A DNA stretch of 64,000 nucleotides from positions 1 through 64,000 of the forward strand of contig JBNLAN010000035.1 in NCBI GenBank assembly GCA_050302175.1, in the 5' to 3' direction. The first letter of the stretch is position 1. The number at the start of each line of letters is the position of its first letter. This document shows, piece by piece, positions 26,048 through 35,143 of this stretch. Both the position numbers and the translations under genes were made by a program. The notes beneath the pieces are model-generated. The model did no database searches, had not been told where the DNA came from, and was given only the letters and a program-made list of their open reading frames with translations. The stretch comes from JBNLAN01 sp050302175 (GTDB lineage: Bacteria; Pseudomonadota; Zetaproteobacteria; Mariprofundales; Mariprofundaceae).

Positions 26048-26173
26048 ATTGGTCCTCCCAAAACGAGTTAGGTGCGGCTTCTATCACAGGTTACAGGGCC
26101 ACACAAGCCTGAAAACCTCACATTAGCAGATCGATATTCTGACGCTTCGCCAGCATACCGACCAGCATTCAAA

Positions 26174-26911
26174 CTACATATACATTCCGCCATTCACATG
26201 AATGACCTGCCCGGTAATGTAACCGGCCGAATCGCTGGCCAAAAAAGCCACCGCAGCCGCAACATCATCCGGACTACCCAGCCTCCCAAGTGGAACCTGG
26301 TCGGAAAGTGCGGCGTGGGCGTCCTCAGCCAGCTCTGCGGTCATATCCGTCGCAATAAAGCCAGGGGCAACTGCATTCACCGTAATGCCGCGCGATCCAA
26401 TTTCACGTGCCAGCGAACGGGTCAAAGCATCAATCCCGCCCTTGCTTGCACAATAATTTAACTGGCCTGGGTTTCCCATCGAGGCCACAACCGACGAAAT
26501 GTTGATGATTCGACCACCCTTGGCCTTCATCATCGGCTTCAGCACCGCTTGCGCCGCATAAAACACCGATGACAGATTGGTGTCAATCACCTGTTGCCAG
26601 TCTTCGGCCTTCATACGCATTGCAAGCGTATCGCGAGTAATGCCCGCATTATTCACCAGTACATCCAATCGACCAAAATCCTTAGCCGTTTCCTGCACAA
26701 ATAACTGCACAGCATCCTTATCAGAAACATCCACAGCACGTGCTACTACCTTAACGCCATGCACCTTAAGCTTATCAGCAGCGGCCTGCGTTGTTTCAAT
26801 GCGTGTACCGCAAATAGCAAGGTCGAAGCCATCTTTCGCCAGCCGTTCGGCAATGGCAAAACCAATTCCTCGACTCGCTCCGGTGACAATTGCTACAGGC
26901 TTGTTACTCAC
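26174..26911 (-). CDS. fabG: 3-oxoacyl-ACP reductase (FabG)
   Basis: A 245-residue short-chain dehydrogenase that reduces 3-oxoacyl-ACP with NADPH. It has the nucleotide motif TGASRGIG near residue 10, NNAGITRD, the catalytic Ser in INISSVVASMG, and YCASKGG (Tyr-x3-Lys), ending in VIHVNGGMYM. Start is GTG at 26911, preceded by AGGAGGGG; homology begins at SNKPVAIVTG, whereas the longer frame adds residues encoded by the end of fabD. It overlaps fabD by eight bases. Confidence 0.96.
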   Translation of the reverse strand: MSNKPVAIVTGASRGIGFAIAERLAKDGFDLAICGTRIETTQAAADKLKVHGVKVVARAVDVSDKDAVQLFVQETAKDFGRLDVLVNNAGITRDTLAMRMKAEDWQQVIDTNLSSVFYAAQAVLKPMMKAKGGRIINISSVVASMGNPGQLNYCASKGGIDALTRSLAREIGSRGITVNAVAPGFIATDMTAELAEDAHAALSDQVPLGRLGSPDDVAAAVAFLASDSAGYITGQVIHVNGGMYM

Positions 26912-27857
26912 TGGCCCCTCCTGCTGCCCTGATACTCTCATCAAAACTTTCGGGCGACAAGGTTGTATACAGGCTTGCATCGCGCTCAATCCGCTTGACC
27001 AGCCCGGCCAGCACTTTCCCCGGTCCCATCTCTACAAACTGGCTGATACCGATGTTACGCATGCGCTCCACACTCTCGGTCCAGCGAACAGGGGCAACCA
27101 GCTGCTCAACCAGCGCTTTCCGAATATCAGCAGCATTATCAAGTGGTGCAGCCAGAGCATTGCTCCACACCGGGCGACTCGGAGCTGCCATCGCAATCCC
27201 TTTCAGCTCTTCACGCATACGATCCGCTGCGGCCTGCATCAACGGCGTATGCGAAGGGGCGCTTACGGCGAGCGGCAGCGCACGTTTGGCGCCGGCCTCA
27301 GTTGCTGCCGACATGGCGCGATCCACCGCAGCAGCGTGCCCTGCAATCACCAATTGCCCGGGGCAATTATAGTTGGCAGGCCATACTTTTTCGTTTACAT
27401 CCGAAGCCTTGCTGCAAATCTCACCCACCACCGCATCTTCCAGACCAAGAATTGCCGCCATACGCCCCACACCGGCAGCAACCGCCTCGGTCATGGCACG
27501 CCCACGGAAGGCGACCAGAGAAACCGCATCGGAAAACTGAAATACCCCGGCAGCAACCAGCGCCGAATACTCACCAAGCGAATGCCCGGCTACATGTGAC
27601 GCCTCAGCACCCGAACGCTCACGCCATAGTCGCAACAATGCCACCGAAGCGGTCAGTAGCGCCGGCTGAGTATATTCAGTACGATCAAGTTTAGACTCCG
27701 AATCATCGAGCACCAGGTGCTTCATGTCATAACCCAGCACATCGGAAGCCTCTGTAAAGGTTGCGGCTACAATGGAGTGTTGCTCCAAGTGTTGTACCAG
27801 CATTCCCTTCGACTGGGAGCCTTGTCCCGGAAAAATAAACGCCAGATTTGAATTCAT
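26904..27857 (-). CDS. fabD: Malonyl-CoA:ACP transacylase (FabD)
   Basis: A 317-residue enzyme that loads malonate onto ACP. The oxyanion segment FIFPGQGSQSKGM opens the protein, the catalytic Ser is in VAGHSLGEYSALVAAG, and the catalytic His is in SAPSHTPLMQ. The ATG at 27857 is chosen because homology starts at NSNLAFIFPGQG and GAGGGAA precedes it; the longer frame starting in the fabH gap is not supported. Confidence 0.96.
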   Translation of the reverse strand: MNSNLAFIFPGQGSQSKGMLVQHLEQHSIVAATFTEASDVLGYDMKHLVLDDSESKLDRTEYTQPALLTASVALLRLWRERSGAEASHVAGHSLGEYSALVAAGVFQFSDAVSLVAFRGRAMTEAVAAGVGRMAAILGLEDAVVGEICSKASDVNEKVWPANYNCPGQLVIAGHAAAVDRAMSAATEAGAKRALPLAVSAPSHTPLMQAAADRMREELKGIAMAAPSRPVWSNALAAPLDNAADIRKALVEQLVAPVRWTESVERMRNIGISQFVEMGPGKVLAGLVKRIERDASLYTTLSPESFDESIRAAGGASE

Positions 27858-27903
27858 GTTCCCTCGTTCCATGGTGAGTTTTGTTTTCCGCGAAGCGGAG
27901 AGC

Positions 27904-28938
27904 CTACTTGCTCCAGCGCAGCAAATTGGCACCCCAGACAAATCCACCGCCAAAAGCTTCCAGCAGGATCAGTTGCCCCTTAGCCAGTTTCCCATCCCGA
28001 TAGAGTGTATCCAGCGCCAGTGGCACGCTTGCCGCTGATGTGTTGGCATGCTTATCGACAGTAACTGCCACACGCTCCATGCTCATCTTAAGCTTTTTGG
28101 CGGTTGCAGTAATGATGCGCATATTGGCCTGATGCGGCACCAGCCAATCAACATCCTCGTCCTTCAGACCATGCTGCGAAAGAATCTCTTCAACCACCTC
28201 GCCCAGCTTGGTGACCGCCATACGAAACACTTCGTTGCCTTTCATCTCGACTGCAGCAGCGCCAGCCGAATCGAGATGCATATCCGGGGATTCCGGCCTG
28301 TCCGGATGATGGTGATACGGGCTGGCAGAGTGGTCATGAGAAGCCATCAGCAGATCGCGATAGGAACCATCTGCATGCAACACCGAACCGAGAACGCCTC
28401 CCGCCTCACTCCGCCCTTCCAGCACCACTGCGCCAGCGCCATCTCCAAACAGGACGCAGGTTGCGCGATCCTGCCAGTCCAGAATGCGCGACATTGACTC
28501 CGCACCAATGAGTAGCACGCGATTAAACATTCCTGCCCGAATCATGGCATCGGCATGGGCCAGGCCATAGACAAAGCCGGAACAAACCGCCTGCACATCC
28601 CATGCGGGACAGTTCGACCCACCTATCTTGGATCCACTAAGCTTGCTTTGCACGATACTGGCTGTAGAGGGGAAAATAAGATCAGGTGTGGTGGTGGCAA
28701 CCACAATGGCATCAATATCGGCAACTGTCATACCGGCATCGTTAAGAGCTGCTTTTGCTGCTGCCGTTGCCAGATCAGACGTCTTCTTTTCAGGCCCAAT
28801 GATATGACGTTGCCGGATGCCCGTGCGCTCACGAATCCACTCATCAGTGGTATCCACCATGCTTTCCAGCTCTTGATTACTCAGGATTCGTTCCGGCAAA
28901 TAGGAACCGATACCAATAATGTGTGCGACCCTGCTCAT
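27904..28938 (-). CDS. fabH: 3-oxoacyl-ACP synthase III (FabH)
   Basis: A 344-residue enzyme that starts fatty acid synthesis by condensing acetyl-CoA with malonyl-ACP. The catalytic triad is Cys119 (QAVCSGF), His269 (VPHQANMR) and Asn299 (KHANTSAAS). It is about 25 residues longer than typical FabH: a His/Pro/Ser-rich insert (residues about 200-226, HDHSASPYHHHPDRPESPD) replaces a short surface loop after HADGSYRDLL. The ATG overlaps the plsX stop (ATGA). Confidence 0.95.
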   Translation of the reverse strand: MSRVAHIIGIGSYLPERILSNQELESMVDTTDEWIRERTGIRQRHIIGPEKKTSDLATAAAKAALNDAGMTVADIDAIVVATTTPDLIFPSTASIVQSKLSGSKIGGSNCPAWDVQAVCSGFVYGLAHADAMIRAGMFNRVLLIGAESMSRILDWQDRATCVLFGDGAGAVVLEGRSEAGGVLGSVLHADGSYRDLLMASHDHSASPYHHHPDRPESPDMHLDSAGAAAVEMKGNEVFRMAVTKLGEVVEEILSQHGLKDEDVDWLVPHQANMRIITATAKKLKMSMERVAVTVDKHANTSAASVPLALDTLYRDGKLAKGQLILLEAFGGGFVWGANLLRWSK

Positions 28939-29957
28939 TCAGCTTCCATCCAGCGACTAATGGAATCAGTGATATTATTGAGCAGACCGGCCGAAACCTG
29001 GCGGCACGCCACTTCAATGGCACACGCAAAGGCATAATCATCGGCCGAACCGTGACTCTTGACCACTACACCATTCAGACCAAGCAAAGGAGCGCCGTTA
29101 TATTCGTTAGGGTTAATGGCGTTACGCAAACGCCTCAGCGCTCCGCCGGAGAGTACAGCGCCCACCTTTGCCAGCAGACTGGAAGTGAGCTCCCGCTTCA
29201 AATGGTGTGCGGCAAATTTGGCGGTTCCCTCGATGGTCTTGAGCGCCACATTACCAACAAAACCATCGCAGACCACTACATCAGCCTTATCGCCGAACAG
29301 CTCGGTACCTTCAACATTTCCAATAAAATTCACATCGATACCATAAAGCTCGGTTGCGGCAAGGCGCACAACATCATTGCCCTTGATATCCTCACTGCCA
29401 ATATTAAGAAGTCCGACACGCGGCAGTTCAATCCCTTCGGCCTGCATATAACAGGAGCCCATCACGCCAAACTGCACCAGATGCCGTGCGGTATTATCCA
29501 CATTCGCGCCCACATCAAGAAACAGGGTGCGACCCGGCAATACCGTTGCAATGGCAGGGCGATCAATACCAGGCAGGGTTTTCAGAATAAGTTTGGAAAT
29601 CGCCATCAGCGCGCCGGTATTGCCAGCGCTAACCAGCGCATCCCAATCGCCATCACGAACAGCGCGTGCGCCAACATGAATGGAAGAGTTCTTTTTCTTG
29701 CGTACTGCTGTTGAAGGAGATTCGCACATCTCAATAACGTCTTCAGCTGAAATCAGTTCGACCTGACCATCAATGCCATGCTGTTTTAACAACGGCTCAA
29801 GCACTTCGGATCTGCCAACGATACCGTATTTAACGTTTTTATCCTTGCGTTTGAGAGAAATCGCAAGCGCACTGACAACCATTCCCGGGCCCTGATCGCC
29901 CCCGTGACCATCCAGCAGGATGCGAGGCACGCGTAGCGCCAAAGCTGTATCGTTCAA
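28935..29957 (-). CDS. plsX: Phosphate acyltransferase PlsX
   Basis: A 340-residue enzyme that makes acyl-phosphate from acyl-ACP for phospholipid synthesis. It has NAALVSAGNTGALM-like sequence (DALVSAGNTGALM), RPAIATVLPG, LDVGANVD and VVCDGFVGNVALKT. The opening motif is unusual: RILLDGHGGDQGP instead of the common DAMGGDxGP. Start is TTG at 29957, with GGAGGAG five bases upstream and no better in-frame ATG. yceD-rpmF-plsX-fabH is a widely conserved order. Confidence 0.94.
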   Translation of the reverse strand: MNDTALALRVPRILLDGHGGDQGPGMVVSALAISLKRKDKNVKYGIVGRSEVLEPLLKQHGIDGQVELISAEDVIEMCESPSTAVRKKKNSSIHVGARAVRDGDWDALVSAGNTGALMAISKLILKTLPGIDRPAIATVLPGRTLFLDVGANVDNTARHLVQFGVMGSCYMQAEGIELPRVGLLNIGSEDIKGNDVVRLAATELYGIDVNFIGNVEGTELFGDKADVVVCDGFVGNVALKTIEGTAKFAAHHLKRELTSSLLAKVGAVLSGGALRRLRNAINPNEYNGAPLLGLNGVVVKSHGSADDYAFACAIEVACRQVSAGLLNNITDSISRWMEAE

Positions 29958-30044
29958 GAATCTCCTCCCGTCCGCATAAAAGTCGGAAGCAGATATCGAT
30001 TATGCGTGATGACTAACAAAATCAAAGTTTGCTGCTAACTAAGA

Positions 30045-30227
30045 TCAATCCTCGGCCACAGACAGAACTTCACGACCCTTGTACTCACCGCAATGCGGGC
30101 AGGCATGATGCGGACGCATCATTTCGCCACATGCCGGACATGCGCTCATACCAGGAATTGCCAGACCATCATGAGCACGACGCATATTGCGGCGAGACTG
30201 GGTCACTTTCCTCTTTGGAACTGCCAT
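30045..30227 (-). CDS. rpmF: 50S ribosomal protein L32
   Basis: A 60-residue ribosomal protein. The AVPKRKVTQSRRNMRRAHD opening is diagnostic. Two CxxC pairs (CPAC and CPHC) give the zinc-binding form of L32. AAGGAG lies close upstream of the ATG. It sits between yceD and plsX, as in most proteobacteria. Confidence 0.98.
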   Translation of the reverse strand: MAVPKRKVTQSRRNMRRAHDGLAIPGMSACPACGEMMRPHHACPHCGEYKGREVLSVAED

Positions 30228-30263
30228 TCTAGACTCCTTGTTCGGTCAGCCATCCCATCATGG

Positions 30264-30851
30264 CTAGCTGTCCAGTTTCAAATTCTTCAACGCCGCAAAA
30301 GGATGATTATCATCCTCCGTCCGGCATGTGCACGCCCCATGATTCAGGTCGGCGCCACAATTGGGGCACAACCCTTTGCAATCAGGCTTGCACAGCGCAT
30401 CAGGCAATATTTCCTGCCAGACACTTTCACGTACTACATCCAGCAGATCGATATACCCATCTGCAGAGAGCACATCATCACTCTTCTCCAGCGCCACACT
30501 GCGAAAGCTGCGCTGGGTCTCGCCTTTAAAGACCTGCTCAAAATCAGCAAGGCAACGGCGGCAAGATTTCATTGCACTTACCTGCCAGGACACATGCACT
30601 TCATAAACATCAGCGCAGCGCTCAACCCGTGCAAAAAGCGTCAGGTCGGAGCGAAGCCCTTCCAGCGGCGCAATATCGCCCACCGATCCGTCCGCAAGTA
30701 AACCCAACGGCACACTGCCTTTCCACTCCCAGCCGAAGGCGGGCAACTCCTTCACGCAAAGGCGCATTTTTTCACGCAACGCAGCCTCCTCACGGGCCGC
30801 CCAACACTGCTCCCGCCGAGATGAAGGCGGCATTATGGGTATTGGGGTCAT
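30264..30851 (-). CDS. yceD: YceD/DUF177 family protein
   Basis: A 195-residue protein of the DUF177 family, encoded before rpmF as usual. Two cysteine groups are seen: SCRRCLADF in the middle and CKGLCPNCGADLNHGACTC near the end; the second probably binds metal. In other bacteria YceD is linked to 23S rRNA synthesis or processing. Start at ATG 30851 is tentative; later ATG codons at 30833 and 30767 are possible. Confidence 0.88.
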   Translation of the reverse strand: MTPIPIMPPSSRREQCWAAREEAALREKMRLCVKELPAFGWEWKGSVPLGLLADGSVGDIAPLEGLRSDLTLFARVERCADVYEVHVSWQVSAMKSCRRCLADFEQVFKGETQRSFRSVALEKSDDVLSADGYIDLLDVVRESVWQEILPDALCKPDCKGLCPNCGADLNHGACTCRTEDDNHPFAALKNLKLDS

Positions 30852-30896
30852 GCGGTCAAGTGCCCAGGCTCACAGGCACCAAAATAAAAGCGAATA

Positions 30897-32036
30897 TTAT
30901 GCCTGACGCGATTTTTTTTCTGCCAGTTCGCCGATCATCGTAACAACCCGCTCGGCCGGGTTCCCCTCGCCCAGCATTGCTGAAAGCTCCGCGAAAGCGC
31001 GCTTCTGACTATTTGCAGCATCCCCGCCAGCCAACAACTGAAGTGCGTGCCAGCAAATATTCGGAACACTTGCCTGATCCTGAATCAGTTCGGGCATGAT
31101 CATCTTGTCACCCAAAAGAATATTCGCCAAACCTACGCACTTGAGTTTCACCAGCTTCAAACCGATCCACATACTCAAAGGTGAGGCGCGATACATCAGC
31201 AGGGTTGGCACCCCCCACAACGCCAGCTCAAGCGTTGCTGTGCCGGAGGCGGCAATGGCGGCATCCGCACGCATGGCATAACCATCCTGCAGGCGGTCAA
31301 TCAACTTCACCCCTTGCGAGGTGAGTGGTTCCAGAGCCGAGAGATCGACATCCGGCGCCCTCGGCACTACCGCACTCACATCCTGCACCTCTCCCCGAAT
31401 TCTCTTCCATGAATCTACCAGCAACGGAACATGGCGACTCAATTCGCCCGGGCGGCTTCCCGGCAGAATCGCCAGAAGCCTGTGATGATCAGGAACACCA
31501 AGCTTCGCCTTGAGCTCCGAATTGGACCAGCCGGACGCGGCATGAGCGGCGCTTGGGTTGCCTACATACTCACCCTTGATACCCCTCTCTCCAAACCATT
31601 GCGGCTCAAACGGAAAAATGCAGGCGAGCTTGTCTTGCGAGCGAGAAAGCCTGCGCACCCGCCTCTCACCCCACGCCCAGAGCTTCGGTGCAATATATTG
31701 AATCACCGGAATTCCCTCTTTGCGTAAGGCCTCCCCCAACCGCATATGGAACCCGGGGTAGTCCACCAGAATCGCTACATCCGGCCGGTTCTCCCTTGCC
31801 CAGCCAAGCACCTGATCCCGAATTCTGCGAATGCGTGGTAAGGCTTTCAGTACATCCGTCACCCCCATTACACTCAACTCACGGGTATGCACCAGCGGAT
31901 TACAGCCGGCCCGAACCATGTTTTCACCTGCAATACCATCTATTTGCACAGTTCCGAAACGGGCGCTCAGCTCCTGAATCACCGCCGCGGCATGGGTATC
32001 GCCTGAGGCCTCTCCCGCACTGATAAATACGCGCAT
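30897..32036 (-). CDS. lpxB: Lipid-A-disaccharide synthase
   Basis: A 379-residue glycosyltransferase (GT19) that joins lipid X to UDP-diacylglucosamine to give the tetra-acyl lipid A disaccharide at the inner membrane. Motifs: VFISAGEASGDTHAA at the start, LVDYPGFHMRLG, YIAPKLWAWGERR, LAILPGSRPGEL, and SGTATLELAL near the C terminus. The ATG at 32036 is chosen because homology begins there, two bases after the lpxI stop; an upstream TTG is not needed. It is the last gene of the long operon. Confidence 0.96.
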   Translation of the reverse strand: MRVFISAGEASGDTHAAAVIQELSARFGTVQIDGIAGENMVRAGCNPLVHTRELSVMGVTDVLKALPRIRRIRDQVLGWARENRPDVAILVDYPGFHMRLGEALRKEGIPVIQYIAPKLWAWGERRVRRLSRSQDKLACIFPFEPQWFGERGIKGEYVGNPSAAHAASGWSNSELKAKLGVPDHHRLLAILPGSRPGELSRHVPLLVDSWKRIRGEVQDVSAVVPRAPDVDLSALEPLTSQGVKLIDRLQDGYAMRADAAIAASGTATLELALWGVPTLLMYRASPLSMWIGLKLVKLKCVGLANILLGDKMIMPELIQDQASVPNICWHALQLLAGGDAANSQKRAFAELSAMLGEGNPAERVVTMIGELAEKKSRQA

Positions 32037-32038
32037 GT

Positions 32039-32863
32039 TTAACAAGACTCCAGACCGAAAACACTGATGCCGAAGCGATCAGCAGTTTCAGCAAGCTGCT
32101 CTCGCTCAAGCAGCAAGGTCAGGCCGGCCTCCACTGCAATCGCCTTACAGCCGCTTTCATGCATGGTGCGAAGCGTATCCGGGCCAATCGCAGGAACATC
32201 GAAACGCAGGTCCTGCTCCGGCTTGGCCACTTTAACGACAATCGCCTTTCCATTCCCAAGCCCTCCGCCGCGACGAATCGCCTCATCGGTTCCCTCAATC
32301 GCCTCCACGGCCAGCACCGCTCCGTCCTGAACCACAACCGTCTGCCCGATATCGAGCCCTGCAATACCCTTGGCGTGTGAAAAACCGAAGTCCATGTCAC
32401 GAAGCTGGGCACTACGCGGCTTCGGCCCAAACAACAGACCTTTTCCGGCCAGCATTTCTCCGGCATGTTCAACCTGCGAAAGCAGGGTGATGCCGTTTTC
32501 CGCAAGCAGATCGGCGATTGTGTTGAGTAGCGTGTCATCACGCCGATCTGCAAGACGCATCAGGGCTTTAACTGCAGTCCAGTCGGGGCGAAAATTTCGG
32601 AACAGATGTAGTTTTCTGACCTTACCTGCCATGATCACCTGTTCGACTCCGGCCGCCTTGAATGCCTTGATCATACTGCCAACCTGCCCGACATGCAGCC
32701 ATACCACCGAGTCACTCAGTGCTTCGATTTCCGGAGATGTCTCTTCGCGAACGGCAGCGGTATGGATCTCATAACCGTTTTTTTTGAGTACCGTGGCAAT
32801 CTCCAGCGGAAAAGAGCCATATCCGGCGATCAAGCCTGTCTTCAGCCCTTTCTCACCCCTCAT
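32039..32863 (-). CDS. lpxI: UDP-2,3-diacylglucosamine pyrophosphatase LpxI
   Basis: A 274-residue hydrolase that makes lipid X from UDP-2,3-diacylglucosamine, the step done by LpxH in enterics. The family pattern is clear: GLIAGYGSFPLEIA at the N terminus, IKAFKAAGVEQVIMAGKV, RRDDTLLNTIADLLAENGI, and AIEGTDEAIRRGG. The catalytic Asp of LpxI is expected in the C-terminal DUF1009 domain, probably in RFDVPAIGPDTL. It overlaps lpxA by 11 bases and runs straight into lpxB. Confidence 0.93.
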   Translation of the reverse strand: MRGEKGLKTGLIAGYGSFPLEIATVLKKNGYEIHTAAVREETSPEIEALSDSVVWLHVGQVGSMIKAFKAAGVEQVIMAGKVRKLHLFRNFRPDWTAVKALMRLADRRDDTLLNTIADLLAENGITLLSQVEHAGEMLAGKGLLFGPKPRSAQLRDMDFGFSHAKGIAGLDIGQTVVVQDGAVLAVEAIEGTDEAIRRGGGLGNGKAIVVKVAKPEQDLRFDVPAIGPDTLRTMHESGCKAIAVEAGLTLLLEREQLAETADRFGISVFGLESC

Positions 32864-33653
32864 TGCGACGATGCACCGTCAGGCCACGTTCCGCACTGCG
32901 CACAAACTCGATCAGTTTCAACCCATGCGCATCACCGGATACAACGGCTTCCGCCTCGCTGATTCGGTCAGACATTTTGCCGCTTCCCCGCAACAGTACC
33001 TTGTACAGCTCGCGCAAAATACGCAGCGACTCATCACTGAAACCACGCCGCTTGAGGCCGATCAGGTTCAGGCCGGCCAGCCCAGGCCGGTATCCGCCTG
33101 CCGTCAGGCAAAAAGGCGGAACATCCTTCACAATGCCGCTCATGCCGCCAATCATGCTGTGCTCGCCTATTCTCAAAAACTGATGCACTGCTGTCATGCC
33201 ACCGATGATAGCGTAGTCCTGTACTTCGATATGTCCGGCCAGCGTGACCGCATTGGCCATAATCACGTGATTGCCGACAACACAGTCGTGTGCGACATGT
33301 GCATACGCCATGAGCAGATTATTATTGCCTACCTGGGTCAGCATACCGCCACCCTCGGTGCCCGCATTGATGGTTACACTCTCGCGAATGGTATTGTTAT
33401 CACCGATGACCACTTCAGATGGTTCACCGTGGTATTTCAGATCCTGTGGCTCATGCCCGATACAGGCAAAAGGGAAAAACCGGTTGTTCTTGCCGATTTT
33501 GGTATGGCCGGAGATCACCACATGTGAAATCAGTTCACACCCATCTGCAATCGTGACATGTTCATCCACCTTGCAGTAGGGGCCAATACTGACATTCGCC
33601 CCGATCACCGCCTGTTCAGAAATAATGGCGGTTGGATGAATGTTTAAACTCAT
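32853..33653 (-). CDS. lpxA: UDP-N-acetylglucosamine acyltransferase
   Basis: A 266-residue left-handed beta-helix enzyme that starts lipid A synthesis by adding a 3-hydroxyacyl chain to UDP-GlcNAc. Hexapeptide repeats fill residues 8-190. The catalytic His is in YAHVAHDCVVGNHV, and GLNLIGLKRRGFS opens the helical C-terminal domain. The ATG overlaps the fabZ stop (ATGA). Confidence 0.96.
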   Translation of the reverse strand: MSLNIHPTAIISEQAVIGANVSIGPYCKVDEHVTIADGCELISHVVISGHTKIGKNNRFFPFACIGHEPQDLKYHGEPSEVVIGDNNTIRESVTINAGTEGGGMLTQVGNNNLLMAYAHVAHDCVVGNHVIMANAVTLAGHIEVQDYAIIGGMTAVHQFLRIGEHSMIGGMSGIVKDVPPFCLTAGGYRPGLAGLNLIGLKRRGFSDESLRILRELYKVLLRGSGKMSDRISEAEAVVSGDAHGLKLIEFVRSAERGLTVHRRNEG

Positions 33654-34099
33654 GCCTTATCCTTTGGCATCAGTGTTGCCATCAAGTCTCCTTCACAAAC
33701 GAGTTCACCATCGACAAAAGCCTCTCCGTGGAATTTCCACATCAAACCACGACGACGCAGGCAGTGCAGCTCAAAAATAAGCTGGTCGCCAGGGCGCACC
33801 GGCTTGCGGAAACGAACCCCGTCGATTCCCGTGAAAAACACCAGGAACTCCTGATCCTTCGGCGCCGAATAAAATGCCAGAATGCCGCCAACCTGCGCCA
33901 TTGCCTCTACAATCAGCACGCCCGGCATCACTGGATACTCAGGAAAATGTCCGGCAAAATGTGGCTCATTGAACGTAACATTTTTCAAGGCACGAATCGA
34001 TTTTTCAACTTCAAAATCCAACACCCGATCCACCAGTAACAAAGGATAACGGTGTGGCAAACGCTTCATTATCTCATCAATATTCAGTTGCTCCGACAA
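33650..34099 (-). CDS. fabZ: 3-hydroxyacyl-ACP dehydratase FabZ
   Basis: A 149-residue hot-dog-fold dehydratase. The motif PHRYPLLLVDRVLDFE is typical; catalytic His51 lies in FAGHFPEYPVMPG and Glu65 in VEAMAQ. It dehydrates 3-hydroxyacyl-ACP, so it competes with LpxA and LpxD for the same acyl donors, which explains its place between their genes. Start is TTG at 34099, with GGGAG about six bases upstream and homology beginning at once; no earlier ATG exists after the lpxD stop. Confidence 0.96.
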   Translation of the reverse strand: MSEQLNIDEIMKRLPHRYPLLLVDRVLDFEVEKSIRALKNVTFNEPHFAGHFPEYPVMPGVLIVEAMAQVGGILAFYSAPKDQEFLVFFTGIDGVRFRKPVRPGDQLIFELHCLRRRGLMWKFHGEAFVDGELVCEGDLMATLMPKDKA

Positions 34100-34102
34100 A
34101 AC

Positions 34103-35128
34103 TCACTCCCTTTCCTTTTCGGCTTTGGTACGCCGACGGATTTCATTCCAGATTTCAGGCAATCGCCCCAGCATTGCCGCATTTTTCAGCCATTGGCGAT
34201 GCGGAACCGCCGGTGTTCCGGCATAAACTTCCCCATCCGGAATATCTCCGATCACACCGGACTGCCCGGCAAATTTACAACCATTGCCAATTTTCAAATG
34301 GCCCGCAAAAGCAACCTGCCCACCCACCTGACAACCTGCACCGATTTCAGTGGAGCCGGCCACCGCGGTCTGTGCAGCAATAACCGTATAGGCACCAACA
34401 CGGGCATTATGGCCGACCTGAACCAGATTATCGATCTTCACCCCCCGGCAAATCACGGTATCTCCGATGGCCCCGCGATCAATACAGGCATTAGCGCCAA
34501 TTTCGACATCCTCTTCCAGCACCACCCGGCCAACTTGCGGAATTTTCAGATGCTCCTTGCCCGACCAGGCATAACCGAACCCATCCGAACCGATCACTGC
34601 ACCTGATTGGATAGCGACACGGTCACCAATGACGCAATCAGGCGCCACGATCACCCGCGGATGCAGACGACACATACGGCCAAGCTCTGTGCCTTCGCCA
34701 ACCACGCAGCCGGCACCAATGATCGTACCGGCGCCAATACGTACATCAGCGGCAACCACCGCCATCGCCCCGACTTCGACATCCTCCGCCAGCACTGCAC
34801 TGGGATGAATGCTGGCCGAAGCATCACGCTCCCCCGTAGCAACTGGCTCAGGGTGGAAATGACGTTGCAATAACGCAAAGGCAAGATATGGATCCTTTAC
34901 CCGGATAACGGGCCGGTTCGTCTCAGGAAAGGCATCCTCTGCGAGCAGCACGGCAGCGGCGTTTGAACCTTCAAACTCTTTTGCGTATTTCGGATTGGCC
35001 AGAAAGGCCAGCTGATTCGCATCCGCACATGCGAGCACACTCATACCCGTTACCAGACTCCCGGCATCAGCGTTGCACAAACGGCCTGCAACCAGACTTG
35101 CTGCCGCATCAAGACGAATGGCTGTCAT
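34103..35128 (-). CDS. lpxD: UDP-3-O-acylglucosamine N-acyltransferase
   Basis: A 341-residue left-handed beta-helix acyltransferase that adds the N-linked 3-hydroxyacyl chain in lipid A. An N-terminal uridine-binding domain (residues 1-100) is followed by hexapeptide repeats, with the catalytic His in DNLVQVGHNARVGAYT. The charged tail RRRTKAEKERE is ordinary. It starts at ATG 35128, 15 bases after the ompH stop. Confidence 0.96.
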   Translation of the reverse strand: MTAIRLDAAASLVAGRLCNADAGSLVTGMSVLACADANQLAFLANPKYAKEFEGSNAAAVLLAEDAFPETNRPVIRVKDPYLAFALLQRHFHPEPVATGERDASASIHPSAVLAEDVEVGAMAVVAADVRIGAGTIIGAGCVVGEGTELGRMCRLHPRVIVAPDCVIGDRVAIQSGAVIGSDGFGYAWSGKEHLKIPQVGRVVLEEDVEIGANACIDRGAIGDTVICRGVKIDNLVQVGHNARVGAYTVIAAQTAVAGSTEIGAGCQVGGQVAFAGHLKIGNGCKFAGQSGVIGDIPDGEVYAGTPAVPHRQWLKNAAMLGRLPEIWNEIRRRTKAEKERE

Positions 35129-35143
35129 CGAAAACCGACTGGT

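Noticed and set aside
26577..27599. A 340-codon plus-strand frame
   Set aside because: Fully antisense to fabG and fabD, whose motifs are complete; low-complexity translation with no family look.
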